Source of the DNA: Myxococcales bacterium
GTDB lineage: Bacteria > Myxococcota_A > Polyangia > Polyangiales > Polyangiaceae
Assembly: GCA_016712525.1 (NCBI GenBank)
Contig: JADJQX010000001.1
Location: forward strand, 124,001-188,000
Direction: 5' to 3'
Length of the DNA stretch: 64,000 bases
Position numbers and translations under genes: made by a program
The notes under the pieces: model-generated
Databases searched by the model: none
What the model saw: only the letters and a program-made list of their open reading frames with translations
What the model was told of the DNA's origin: nothing
Part shown: one piece after another, positions 31,169 to 39,943 of the stretch
Layout of the letters: each line of letters opens with the position of its first letter
Numbering within the stretch: position 1 is the stretch's first letter

Positions 31169-31247
31169 GAGAGGCGCCTCTCGGTATCTCCACTGCCTGG
31201 AGTCGGTGCCTGGAGTTGGCGCTCCAGGCGCCTGGAGTTGGCGCTCC
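31169..31247. terminator. Palindrome cluster between convergent genes
   Basis: GAGAGGCGCCTCTC (31169-31182) and CTCCAGGCGCCTGGAG (31222-31237) are perfect palindromes, and GCCTGGAGTTGGCGCTCC is repeated at 31208-31225 and 31230-31247, each copy itself a 5-6 bp hairpin. Placement between the lipoprotein remnant and ligA, which are convergent, suits a two-way terminator. Confidence 0.5.
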
Positions 31248-31263
31248 CCGAGCACGCTCGCGC

Positions 31264-33294
31264 TCAGATCTCGCCGCGGAGGAGCGCCTCGAGGCGGGGC
31301 TCGTCGATGACCTCGGTGCCGTATTTTTTGGCCTGATCGCGCTTCGACTGGCCGGTCTTGTCGCCCGCGACGAGGTACGTGGTGGTCTTCTTCACGCCGT
31401 CGTGGACCTCGCCTCCGGCCGCGAGGATGCTCGCGTGGACGTCCTCGCGTTTGCGCGAGAGCACGCCCGTCACACAGAACGACTTGCCCGAGAGCGGCCC
31501 TCCTTCGACGACCTTCGGCACCTCGGCCTCACGCCCCACGCCCTTCGCGACGAGCTTCTCGTAGAGGGCGCGCTCCACCGGGTCGGTGAACGCGGCCACC
31601 ACGCTCTCGACCATCTTGGGGCCGAAACCCGCGATGTGCCCGACCCGCTCCCCGAGCTCCGCCGGTGACATGGCGAGCATGGCCTCGAGCGTACGTGTCT
31701 CGGCGGCGAGCTGCTTCGCCGCCACCTGACCGATGTGCGGGATCCCGAGGCCGCAGAGGAGCCTGTCGAGCGGGCGTTCGCGCGAGGCCGCGATGCCGTC
31801 GACCACGTTCTTCGCGCTCTTTTTCCCCATGCGTTCGAGCGACGCGAGGCCATCGACCGTGAGGTCGTAGAGGTCGGCCACGTCCTTCACCATGCCGAGC
31901 TCGACGAGCTTCTGGACGAGCATCTCGCCGAGGTTCTCGATGTCCATCGCGAACCTGCGCGAGTAGTGGATGATCCGGCCCGACACCTGACCTGGGCACG
32001 CGCGGTTCCCGCAGCGCACCGCCGCCTCCTGCCCGAGCTCGGGTCGATCCTCTTCGCGAAGGCGCGCGACGACCTTCGCGCCGCACACCGGGCAGACCTC
32101 GGGGAAGGCGTAGGGCGAGGTGCCCTCGGGGCGCTCCTCGGGCAGCACCGCGAGCACCTGCGGGATGATCTCGCCGGCCTTCTCGATCTCGACGAGGTCA
32201 CCGATGCGGACGTCGAGCTTCGCGAGGTGCTCGGGGTTGTGGAGCGACGCGCGCGACACGGTGGTGCCCGCGAGCTCGACGGGGGCGAGGTCGGCCACGG
32301 GCGTGAGCGCGCCGGTGCGCCCCACCTGCACGGTGATGCCGAGCACGCGGGTGCGCGCGCGTTCGGCCTGGAATTTGTAGGCGATCGCCCACTTGGGGAA
32401 CTTGCTCGTCGCCCCGAGCATGTCCTGGTGGCGGTAGGCGTCGACCTTGACGACCGCGCCGTCGGTCTCGAAGGGGTAGCTCGCGCGGGCGGCGTCGATG
32501 TCCTTGATGGCAGGCACGATGCCGTCGGCCGAGACCTCGACGTGACGCATGTGCGTCGGGAGCTTCAGCTCGGCGAGCCACACGAGCGTGGCCGAGTGAG
32601 TCGGGGCGCGCTCGGGGCCCTCGACGGCCTGGTAGAACACGGCGCGAAGTGGGCGCTTCGCGACCTCCTTCGGATCGAGCATGCGCACGGCGCCAGCGGC
32701 GGCGTTCCTCGGGTTGGCGAACGGCTCGAGCCCCTCGGCCTCGCGCTCGCGGTTCATCTTCTCGAGGTCCTTGCGGTAGATGACGACCTCGCCGCGCAGC
32801 GTGAGCGTGCCCTCGTACGCGATCGTCGGAGGGACGCCGCGGAGCGTGCGCGCGTTCTCGGTGATGTCCTCGCCGACCTCGCCGTCTCCGCGCGTCGTGG
32901 CGAGCGTGAGCTTGCCGCCCTCGTAGACGACCTCGATGCTCGCGCCATCGAGCTTGGGCTCCACGGTGAACGAGGGCGTCTCGCCGTCCGGGAGGCCCTC
33001 GCGCACGCGCCGTAGGAACTCGCCGAGATCCGCCTCGGAGTAGGCGTTATCGAGCGAGAACATTCGGGTTTTCCGCTTCACCTTGACGGCGTTCGGGCGC
33101 GCCACGCCGCCGACACGCTGGGTGGGCGATGCCTTCGTGACGAGCTCGGGGTGCGCGGCCTCGAGGGCGCGGAGCTCCTTCACGAGGGCGTCGAACGCCG
33201 CGTCCGACACGGCCGGATCGTCGAGCACGTAGTAGCGGTACTCGTGCGCGAGGATCTCGTCGACCAGGGCGGTATGTCGGGCTCTCGGGTCCAT
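31264..33294 (-). CDS. ligA: NAD-dependent DNA ligase LigA
   Basis: A 676-residue NAD+-dependent ligase that seals nicks during replication and repair. In order: the Ia domain (EYRYYVLDDPAVSD), adenylation domain with VEPKLDGAS (AMP-binding Lys114), OB fold, Cys4 zinc finger (CPVCGAK, CGNRACPG), helix-hairpin-helix region (GIPHIGQVAAKQLA) and a C-terminal BRCT domain (LSGKSFCVTGVLSRKREDVH). Length and all motifs are standard. It is convergent with the lipoprotein remnant and separated from it by palindromes. It appears monocistronic. Confidence 0.97.
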   Translation of the reverse strand: MDPRARHTALVDEILAHEYRYYVLDDPAVSDAAFDALVKELRALEAAHPELVTKASPTQRVGGVARPNAVKVKRKTRMFSLDNAYSEADLGEFLRRVREGLPDGETPSFTVEPKLDGASIEVVYEGGKLTLATTRGDGEVGEDITENARTLRGVPPTIAYEGTLTLRGEVVIYRKDLEKMNREREAEGLEPFANPRNAAAGAVRMLDPKEVAKRPLRAVFYQAVEGPERAPTHSATLVWLAELKLPTHMRHVEVSADGIVPAIKDIDAARASYPFETDGAVVKVDAYRHQDMLGATSKFPKWAIAYKFQAERARTRVLGITVQVGRTGALTPVADLAPVELAGTTVSRASLHNPEHLAKLDVRIGDLVEIEKAGEIIPQVLAVLPEERPEGTSPYAFPEVCPVCGAKVVARLREEDRPELGQEAAVRCGNRACPGQVSGRIIHYSRRFAMDIENLGEMLVQKLVELGMVKDVADLYDLTVDGLASLERMGKKSAKNVVDGIAASRERPLDRLLCGLGIPHIGQVAAKQLAAETRTLEAMLAMSPAELGERVGHIAGFGPKMVESVVAAFTDPVERALYEKLVAKGVGREAEVPKVVEGGPLSGKSFCVTGVLSRKREDVHASILAAGGEVHDGVKKTTTYLVAGDKTGQSKRDQAKKYGTEVIDEPRLEALLRGEI

Positions 33295-33369
33295 GCGGGG
33301 GCGCGAGGCTAGCTCAAACGGCGGTCGGGGTCTTCGGTTGCCCGCGCCGCCCCCGCATCGGAGCTTCCC

Positions 33370-33777
33370 TCATCGGCACGAGCACGTGGTGCGCCGCAGA
33401 TCTCCCCCCTCGCACGCACACGTGGTCACGTCGGGGTCGACCGAGCCGCCCGCGCACGGCCTTCCTTCCGGTGGCGTCCCCTTCGAGCAACCCGAGTCGG
33501 AGAGCGCTCGCTCGCAGTCGGATGGCACGGTGTGCGACGACACGACGACCGGCAAAGCACACGTGTAGCGCGGTCCGTCGGGCGTCGCGTCCACGAACGC
33601 GCCTCCCTCCGCGTCGGAGCCGAGGCTCCCTTCGGGCGGACCGTCGCTCCCCCCGTCGACGATCGCGCCTCCCTCGAAGGCCCCGCTATCCGGGCCGGGA
33701 GAAGGCTCGACTCCGAACGACGTGCATCCGACGAGCCACGGCAGCACGAACCACGACGACCGAACACGACCGACCAT
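33370..33777 (-). CDS. Small lipoprotein with acidic linker
   Basis: A 135-residue lipoprotein (MVGRVRSSWFVLPWLVGCTS; lipobox LVGC). A Gly/Asp/Ser-rich linker (GPDSGAFEGGAIVDGGSDGP) precedes a C-terminal domain with eight Cys (YTCALPVV, SDCERALSDSGC, RPCAGG, TTCACEGGDL, TTCSCR). ATG 33777 is preferred; an in-frame start at 33816 would add 13 residues. It is downstream of the AraC regulator gene on the same strand, and a 17-bp direct repeat lies just upstream. Confidence 0.72.
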   Translation of the reverse strand: MVGRVRSSWFVLPWLVGCTSFGVEPSPGPDSGAFEGGAIVDGGSDGPPEGSLGSDAEGGAFVDATPDGPRYTCALPVVVSSHTVPSDCERALSDSGCSKGTPPEGRPCAGGSVDPDVTTCACEGGDLRRTTCSCR

Positions 33778-33814
33778 GACCACGAGACGATGCGCCCTCG
33801 ACGCATCGCCGGCC

Positions 33815-33861
33815 ATTGCTCCTTTCGGCCAACCCGCGATCCGGATTGCTCATTTCGGCCA
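33815..33861 (-). promoter_or_regulatory. 17-bp direct repeat, possible AraC-type operator
   Basis: ATTGCTCCTTTCGGCCA (33815-33831) and ATTGCTCATTTCGGCCA (33845-33861) differ at one base and have a 30-bp period. They overlap the end of the AraC-family gene and lie about 40-85 bp upstream of the lipoprotein start. AraC/XylS regulators commonly bind direct repeats of this size; the assignment to this regulator is inference. Confidence 0.4.
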
Positions 33862-34686
33862 CGCCGCGAGGGCCCGCGCGCGACGCTCACGCGCGACGCG
33901 TGGAGGCGGCAGCTCGGCCTTCGCGATGGCGTGGCAGAGCGACGTGGCCGAAGCGAGCCCCACGGCGCGGGCGCACCGCTCCACGGACACGTCGGGCCGG
34001 GCGAGGTAGAGCATGGCCGTCGTGAGAGTGAACGACAGGCGCATCTCGCGGAACGTCTCGAAGGGCATACGAAACGAGCGAAAGAACGAGGTGATGCAAC
34101 GGCGCGACTGGCGCGACGAGACGCCCATACCGAGGTCGAGCATCGAGGGGAGCCCCGTCGGCCCCGAGAGCACCCGAGACAGGGCCTCGGCCACCCGAGC
34201 GTCCTCCTCGACGTTCGAGGCTTCGACCAGCGGCTCGAGGCCGAGCGCGCGCGCGAGGTCCGTGGCCTCGGCGTGCGCCAAGGGATCTTCGTCGCGGATC
34301 GTCGTGTACGCCTTCGCGATCGTGTCGACCGAGCACGAGGCCCGGCGGGGGACGACCTCGGCGCCGTCGAGGCGGAGGGCGACGGCCCGATGAGGCTCGC
34401 CGAGCGCGACGGCCCCAGCGCGGTGCATCGCCGCGAAGCTCGGATAGATGGCCGCTTCCCCCGGACCGAAGACACCATCGTCCGTGGCGAGCACACCCGA
34501 GAGCACGACGTGGGCGTACGCGCGGCCGTCGTCGCGAGGCGCGGGCACGGTGGTCGCGTCCCACACGAGGCCCCGGATCGTGATCGCGGACGCGCGAAGG
34601 GTCGCCTCGAGGAGGGACGTGCTCGTGTAGAGGACGCGGTCGGCGGCAGCGGGCTCGGGGGCGAATCGACGGCGGAGAAAGGGCAT
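33850..34686 (-). CDS. AraC-family transcriptional regulator
   Basis: A 278-residue regulator. The N-terminal 170 residues form a ligand-sensing domain (YAHVVLSGVLATDDGVFGPGEAAIYP, a cupin-like strand pattern), and the C-terminal 100 carry two helix-turn-helix motifs (MGVSSRQSRRCITSFFRSF and VSVERCARAVGLASATSLCHAI) typical of AraC/XylS proteins. ATG 34686 with GAGG upstream is preferred to GTG 34728. Its stop lies inside the second copy of a direct repeat that precedes the next gene, which it may regulate. Confidence 0.85.
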   Translation of the reverse strand: MPFLRRRFAPEPAAADRVLYTSTSLLEATLRASAITIRGLVWDATTVPAPRDDGRAYAHVVLSGVLATDDGVFGPGEAAIYPSFAAMHRAGAVALGEPHRAVALRLDGAEVVPRRASCSVDTIAKAYTTIRDEDPLAHAEATDLARALGLEPLVEASNVEEDARVAEALSRVLSGPTGLPSMLDLGMGVSSRQSRRCITSFFRSFRMPFETFREMRLSFTLTTAMLYLARPDVSVERCARAVGLASATSLCHAIAKAELPPPRVARERRARALAAWPK

Positions 34687-34831
34687 GGGCGAGCCTCGAC
34701 GAGAAGGATCCGGTCGTCGAATGTTCACCCATTCCCGCGCGAAGGGAAGCTCGGCCGACGTGCCGCCACCGCGAAGTCACACGCTTTCTTCAGGTTTCCC
34801 GCCCCGCGGCGTACACTGACGATGCCGCACG

Positions 34832-35656
34832 ATGTCACGCCAGGGCCCCTCCCAGCCACCGCCGCCGTACCTGCTCGACGGGCGGTACCTCGCGCTCGAG
34901 CACCTCGCTCGCGGAGAGACGGCGAACGTGTTCTCGGGGAGCGACACGTGGACCGGCGAGCACGTGGCCATCCGCTTCTTGCGCTCGGATCGAAAGACCG
35001 AGGACCGCAGGTTCCGCGCCATGGCCGAGCGCCTCTTCGGCCTCACCTCCGCGCGCGTGATCCGCGCGATCCACACGGGCGACGATCGCACGGGTCGGCC
35101 GTTCCTCGTGACCGAGCTGCTCATCGGTCGCGGCATCCACACGCTCGGCAAGGTGCGCTGGGAGGTCGCGTGCGAGCTCTCGCGCCACGCCGCGCTCGCG
35201 CTCCGAGACATGCACCTCCAGGGCCTCTCGCATGGCAGCGTCGGGGCGCGGAGCTTCTTCGTCGCGTCGTCGGCCGAGGCCGGAGCGCGCGTGAAGCTCC
35301 TCGATCTGGGCGTGGGCACACGAGGAGCTTCGCCGCGGCGCGATTTGGTCGCACTGGCCGGTGTGCTCCACCACCTGCTCACGGGCGAGGCGCCGCACCA
35401 CCTCGGCGTCATCCCGCGCATCCCGGGCGCACCTCCGGAGCTGCACGAGGCGCTCGAGGGCTGGCTCATGGCCGAGGACCGTGCGACCGAGATCACCGCG
35501 GTCGACATGGCGCGCGCGCTCCGAGCGCTCATCGACCCCCACGTCGAAGACCGACCGCGGGACGCGATGCCCTCCACCACCGGAGAGATCGTGCTCCCCA
35601 AGCTCTCCCGCGTGGTCTTCGGCGGCGAAGAGCCCAAGATGCCCGAAGACGACTGA
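34832..35656 (+). CDS. Ser/Thr kinase-like protein lacking catalytic residues (pseudokinase)
   Basis: A 274-residue cytoplasmic protein with a eukaryotic-type kinase fold: YLALEHLARGETANVFSGSD (glycine loop), VAIRFL where the ATP-binding Lys is Arg48, SHGSVGARSFF in place of HRDLKPxN (the catalytic Asp is Ser136) and LLDLGVGT where DFG has become DLG (Asp158 kept). Such a set of changes should abolish phosphotransfer, so a scaffold or regulatory role is likely. It has no membrane helix or extracellular domain. Myxobacteria have many kinases of this type, some of them inactive. Confidence 0.82.
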   Translation: MSRQGPSQPPPPYLLDGRYLALEHLARGETANVFSGSDTWTGEHVAIRFLRSDRKTEDRRFRAMAERLFGLTSARVIRAIHTGDDRTGRPFLVTELLIGRGIHTLGKVRWEVACELSRHAALALRDMHLQGLSHGSVGARSFFVASSAEAGARVKLLDLGVGTRGASPRRDLVALAGVLHHLLTGEAPHHLGVIPRIPGAPPELHEALEGWLMAEDRATEITAVDMARALRALIDPHVEDRPRDAMPSTTGEIVLPKLSRVVFGGEEPKMPEDD

Positions 35657-35697
35657 CCGCCCCGAAAGGCCGCTCCCGGCGCGCGGCCACACCGAAG

Positions 35698-37179
35698 CTA
35701 ACCCGACGATACTTCGAGCTTTTTCGGGGGCCGCCGCACGCGCACCGAGCGCCCCGCCGGCTCTCGGCGCGAAGGCCTGAAGAGGGCGCACGCCAGCACG
35801 ATCATCGCGGGGGTCGCGACCACGTGGTACCGATCTTCGCCGAAGAAGATCGCGTGGGCGAGAGCCGTGGTGCCGAGCAAGGAGGCCACCATGGCGAGCC
35901 CTGGACGGAGCTCGGGGCGGCCCGGGATAGGCAAGAACGGCAGGAGGCAGGCGAGCACGGCGAAGGGCCAGAACGTAGGCTCCTTGGCCGACACGCTCAC
36001 GTACACAAAGAGCGCGAGCGCCGCCCCGAGCGCCACCTGGGCCCGCCTCCGAGGCGCGAACGCCACGGCGCCGAACGCCGCGATGACGAGCAGAACGCGG
36101 TGCACGTTCGAGAGCAAATCGCGCCCCTTCGCGCGCTTCTCGTCGGGCCACGCGGCGGGCTTGGCCTCGTGCAGGTACTCGACCTGGAACGACTCGTGGT
36201 CGAACGTGTACCCGAGCTTCTTCGGGACGAGCCCGAGGAACCGAAGGGGGTCCTTCCGGATGTGGAGGAGCCCGTACTCGAGCCAACACCGGTCTTGCTG
36301 CACTTGGCCCGTGACCTCGCGGCAGCCGTCGGCCGAGCGCAGCGTCTCGAAGCGCCCGGTGGCGCGGGGGAACGCGCCGATCGCCAAATTCCAGCCTGCG
36401 TTCGTGCTCACGAGCGCGCACCCGTCCATGACGCGGCAGTTTCGCGCGGTCCACGGGAGCACGGGCGCGAGCGTCGCCGCGAGGACCACCACGCACGCGA
36501 GGAGCCACGTGCGCACCCGAGGGACGAACGACGCGATGTCCCGGAGCGGCGCGTGTGCCCCGGGGACGATGGCTCCGAACGCGAGGAACGGCGCGCAGAG
36601 GAGCGCCGTGGGCCGCACGAGCACCGAGAGCCCGAGCACGAGCCCCCCGAGCACGAGGCCCACGTAGGGCCGCCGTGACGATCGCGCCGCGAGCGTGAAC
36701 GCGAGGAGCGTGAGGGTGGCCGCGAGCGGCTCGCTCATGGCGAGCGCCGAGTAGAGGACGAGCCCCGGGTGAAACGCGGCCACGAGCCCCGCGAGGCGAG
36801 CCCGCGCGCTCGAGAGGCAGGTGCGCGCGGCGAGCCACGTGGCGACCGGCAAGCACGCTCCGGTGACGGCGTTGACCGCGTTGGCGACGGCGAGCTTCTG
36901 GCCGAAGACCCAGTAAAAGAAGCCCAGGAACGCGCTGTAGCCCACCGGGTAGTGGCACCAGGGATGCCACACCGGGTGCCCGGCGACCATCACGTCGTCC
37001 GAGTAGCCGAGGCCCGCGGCGATGCGTCGCGCGCCGAACTCGTAGTAGTGCCCGTCCCACACGGGCTCACCGGCGTACGCGTGCACCGCCCACACACGAG
37101 GGGCGAGCGCGGCGACGAAGAGCACGAGCCCGAAGACGACGTCGGGCACGGCGACGCCGCGGAGAGCGCGTCTCGTCAC
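35698..37179 (-). CDS. GT-C family glycosyltransferase, integral membrane
   Basis: A 493-residue polytopic membrane enzyme with about ten helices, of the GT39/ArnT-like GT-C class that moves sugars from lipid-phosphate carriers to envelope acceptors. The first periplasmic loop contains the acidic GEPVWDGHYYEFGARRIAAGLGY, where the catalytic Asp/Glu of such enzymes lies, followed by HPVWHPWCHYPVGYSAFLG and SALAMSEPLAATLT. It overlaps by four bases the stop of the MinD-like fusion gene upstream, so they are translated together. The polyprenol-phosphate mannosyltransferase at 2304 could make its donor, though they are far apart. Exact substrate unknown. Confidence 0.82.
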   Translation of the reverse strand: MTRRALRGVAVPDVVFGLVLFVAALAPRVWAVHAYAGEPVWDGHYYEFGARRIAAGLGYSDDVMVAGHPVWHPWCHYPVGYSAFLGFFYWVFGQKLAVANAVNAVTGACLPVATWLAARTCLSSARARLAGLVAAFHPGLVLYSALAMSEPLAATLTLLAFTLAARSSRRPYVGLVLGGLVLGLSVLVRPTALLCAPFLAFGAIVPGAHAPLRDIASFVPRVRTWLLACVVVLAATLAPVLPWTARNCRVMDGCALVSTNAGWNLAIGAFPRATGRFETLRSADGCREVTGQVQQDRCWLEYGLLHIRKDPLRFLGLVPKKLGYTFDHESFQVEYLHEAKPAAWPDEKRAKGRDLLSNVHRVLLVIAAFGAVAFAPRRRAQVALGAALALFVYVSVSAKEPTFWPFAVLACLLPFLPIPGRPELRPGLAMVASLLGTTALAHAIFFGEDRYHVVATPAMIVLACALFRPSRREPAGRSVRVRRPPKKLEVSSG

Positions 37180-38780
37180 GGGCCCTCACGCATGCGACGG
37201 AGGTACGTCTTCTGGACCTGCATCGGGTCGAGCTTCAAGAACTTGGCGAGCTCGGTGACGAAACCGCGCACGTAGACCATCGCCGGCAGATCGGCGAAGC
37301 GCTCCTCTTCGATCGCCTCGAGGTGCGCGCGCGTGATCTTCGTCTTGGCGCTGATCTCGAGCACCTCGATCCCTTGCGACTCGCGCACCTTGCGGAGGAG
37401 CGCGCCCGAGAACTCGCTGTCGGGGCCGATCTCGCGCAAAAGCTCGTTTTTGAGCAGGATCTGCTCCATCGCCAGGGCCGGGCGAGGCTCGGCGTCGGCG
37501 GGCTTCGCCTCGGGCTCGGGGAACGCCGAGAGGTCGTACGCACGGCGGCGGATCGGATCGAGCAGGGTGTCGTAGGCCTCTTCGAGCAGCGTCTGCTCGC
37601 GCTGCATCTCGGACTCGTCGAGCATCGACGAGGTGGCGAGGCCTCCGGTCGCGTAGATCTCGCGTTTGCGCTTGTAGGCGCGCCGGATCTCCTCGTCGCT
37701 CGACGAACGCGAGAGCCCGAGCGCCGCGTAGAGCGACTCTTCGGTCTCGGGCATCGGGGGCGGAGCCATGACCGACTCTTTTCGAGTGGCCGTGAGGGCG
37801 ACCACGCGGCGCGCGATGCGCTCGATGTTGCGCGCGGCCTTCGACGTGGGGACGTCCGTCAGGAGCGGGCGCCGGCGCCGCACCGAGACCCACACGGTGT
37901 CGTCGTTCTCGACGTTGCCGAGCTCCTCGAGCGTGACGCCGTAGTGCCGCTTCGTGAGCTCGCTCATCCAGGTGCCGAGCTCCGCGTCGGTGCGGACACG
38001 CGTCTGGTTCACGACCAGGTAAAACTTGAGCCGATTCGCCTCGATCCACGCGAGCTCCGCGAGGCCGCGGTCCATCTTGACGAGGGCCCGCACGAGCTCG
38101 AGCGGCTTCGGGAGGACGGCCAGCTCGACGAGCGCACGCTCCATCATGGAGAGGCGGAAGCGATCCTGCGAGAGCGCGCGGCGGAGGGCGCGCCTGTAGG
38201 CCGCACGAACGAACCTGTAGGTGGTCTCGATGGCCGGCGGCTCGGGAACGGTGACGCAGATGGGGACGTCGGCGGCGAGCATCATGTCGACCGCGAACGG
38301 CGTGACACCGGGCCCGACGTCGACGACGAGCACGTCCGCCGGAATGCTCCTCAAACGAGAGAGCCAGCGGATCTTGCGCCCACCGCGGAGGGCCGGGGCC
38401 GGGGTCACGGCGTCGACCGCCGCCGGGAGGAGCTGGAGCCCCGGGACGAGCGTGGTGACGAGCGCCTTCTTGAGCGCCGAGTCACCGCCGTCTTCGATGT
38501 CGTGGGGCTCGCGAGCGGCAGGGAGCCCGAAGTGCGCGTGGAGGTTCGGGCCGGTAGGGTCGGCGTCGACGAGCACGACCGACTTGCCGAGCTGCGCGAA
38601 GTACACCGCCAGGTTCTCGGCGACGAGGCTCTTGCCGACCCCCCCGCGCCCACCGCCCACGACGAAGAGGCGACGCGCGCCTCGCACGGCCTCGGGGGCC
38701 TCGAAGCGCCCCGACGGCGAGTCGACGTCCGGATCGAAGTCCGACGTGTCGACCGGAAAAGAGGGCTCGTCCGGTGCCAT
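37176..38780 (-). CDS. MinD-like ATPase fused to J-like and RodZ-type HTH domains
   Basis: A 534-residue three-domain protein. Residues 37-335 are a ParA/MinD-type ATPase (deviant Walker A VGGGRGGVGKSLVAEN, VVLVDADPTGPNLH, VLVVDVGPGVT). Residues 347-417 resemble a DnaJ domain (LYAALGLSRSSSDEEIRRAYKRK, EEAYDTLLDPIRRRAYD), but the His-Pro-Asp of true J proteins is replaced (REIYATGG). Residues 457-528 are a RodZ-type HTH (VRESQGIEVLEISAKTKITR, MVYVRGFVTELAKFLKLD), which in RodZ binds MreB. A cell-polarity or envelope-positioning role coupled to the downstream glycosyltransferase is plausible. The J-like part probably does not activate Hsp70. Confidence 0.85.
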   Translation of the reverse strand: MAPDEPSFPVDTSDFDPDVDSPSGRFEAPEAVRGARRLFVVGGGRGGVGKSLVAENLAVYFAQLGKSVVLVDADPTGPNLHAHFGLPAAREPHDIEDGGDSALKKALVTTLVPGLQLLPAAVDAVTPAPALRGGRKIRWLSRLRSIPADVLVVDVGPGVTPFAVDMMLAADVPICVTVPEPPAIETTYRFVRAAYRRALRRALSQDRFRLSMMERALVELAVLPKPLELVRALVKMDRGLAELAWIEANRLKFYLVVNQTRVRTDAELGTWMSELTKRHYGVTLEELGNVENDDTVWVSVRRRRPLLTDVPTSKAARNIERIARRVVALTATRKESVMAPPPMPETEESLYAALGLSRSSSDEEIRRAYKRKREIYATGGLATSSMLDESEMQREQTLLEEAYDTLLDPIRRRAYDLSAFPEPEAKPADAEPRPALAMEQILLKNELLREIGPDSEFSGALLRKVRESQGIEVLEISAKTKITRAHLEAIEEERFADLPAMVYVRGFVTELAKFLKLDPMQVQKTYLRRMREGP

Positions 38781-38908
38781 GAGGCGCGCGGTCTTAGCAC
38801 ACCTTGTGGAGCGCCCGTGCCGGCGCGCACGTCCCGTGGGCGGACGTTCAGGCCAAAGGCTTGCGGGTTTGCCGAGGCGAAGGCGCGGAAAAAAGCGCAG
38901 ACCAAACC

Positions 38909-38942
38909 TTGACAGTAGGCGCTGTCACAATCACAACTGTCA
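38909..38942 (+). promoter_or_regulatory. Candidate promoter/operator of the MerR-family gene
   Basis: TTGACA (38909-38914) is a consensus -35 box. It overlaps a dyad TGACAG (38910-38915) and CTGTCA (38922-38927), and a further CTGTCA lies at 38937-38942, 15 bp from the second. MerR regulators bind dyads within the promoter spacer, so this fits self-regulation. The -10 box is not obvious. Confidence 0.5.
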
Positions 38943-38947
38943 CCGTG

Positions 38948-39775
38948 ATGACTGGCGCAGCTTCCCTCCTCTTCGGCGCTATCCTCCCGTCTCCCGAGAT
39001 GGCACGCGACCGAGAGCAAGAGCCCCACCCCGACGCCGCGGACCCTGCGGCCGAGCGCGAGCTCACGATCGACGAGCTCGCCGAGCAGACCCGCGTACCG
39101 AGCCGCACGATCCGGTTCTACCAATCGGAAGGCGCGCTCCCGAAGCCCACGATCCGCGGGCGCGTCGCGTACTACGGCCAAGCCCACGTCGAGCGGCTCG
39201 CTCAGATCACGGAGCTCCAAGATCGCGGCCTCCGCATCCGCGCCATCCGCGACGTGCTCGCGCGCACGGCGAAGGGCGAGTTCTCGCTCAACGAGTGGAT
39301 AGGCTCGCACGACCAGCTCTCGTCGCCGTGGGCCTCGGATCGCCCCAAGGTCATGACCGAGGCCGAGCTCGCCGCGGAGCTCGAGGGGCGTCGCCCGGGC
39401 CTCCTCGGGGAGCTCGTGAGGGTGGGCGCGGTCGAGCGGCGCGGCGACGCGTACCTCGTCGAGAGCCCGGCGAGGCTCGGCCTGCTCCTCCGCCTCGACG
39501 CGGTCGGCATGCCGCTCCACACGGCCGAGGGCGCCTTCGCCATCATGCAGAAGCAGCTCGGCCGCCTCGCCGAAGACCTCACCTCCTACTTCGTGAAGAA
39601 CGCCGACGCGCTCGGCGACGACGTCGACGCCACCTACGCCGAGCTCCGCCCGGTGAGCCTCGAGGCCGTACGCCTCGTGTTCGCTCGGGAAATGGAGCGC
39701 TCCCAACGCCGCGCCACCGAGAGCGGCGCGGCCGCCGTGCTCACCAAGCAAAAGCGCCGAAGAACCCGGCGCTAG
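38948..39775 (+). CDS. MerR-family transcriptional regulator
   Basis: A regulator of 258-275 residues, depending on the start (ATG 38948 or, better for the fold, ATG 38999). The N-terminal DNA-binding domain is clear: LTIDELAEQTRVPSRTIRFYQSEGALPKPTIRGRVAYYGQ, followed by the HVERLAQITELQDRGLRI helix. The C-terminal effector region (about 110-240) is helical and lacks the Cys set of metal- or redox-sensing MerR proteins. It has GRRPGLLGELVRVGAVER and a long helical segment, so the inducer is unknown. The following reductase/desaturase genes are on the same strand and are the natural targets. A dyad precedes it. Confidence 0.88.
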   Translation: MTGAASLLFGAILPSPEMARDREQEPHPDAADPAAERELTIDELAEQTRVPSRTIRFYQSEGALPKPTIRGRVAYYGQAHVERLAQITELQDRGLRIRAIRDVLARTAKGEFSLNEWIGSHDQLSSPWASDRPKVMTEAELAAELEGRRPGLLGELVRVGAVERRGDAYLVESPARLGLLLRLDAVGMPLHTAEGAFAIMQKQLGRLAEDLTSYFVKNADALGDDVDATYAELRPVSLEAVRLVFAREMERSQRRATESGAAAVLTKQKRRRTRR

Positions 39776-39943
39776 CCCGCGTCGGCGTACCTCATCGAAG
39801 CTTCTCTCGCGGGCCTCGTAGCTCCGCGAGCCATGTCTCCTTTTGCCCGGCGCGCCCCTCGCGTCAGGGCCCGACGTTCCACCACCGCCGCCTCGCGCGG
39901 CACGGAGCCTCGCGCCGATCGCGCGAGGTCGAAAGGCACCCTC

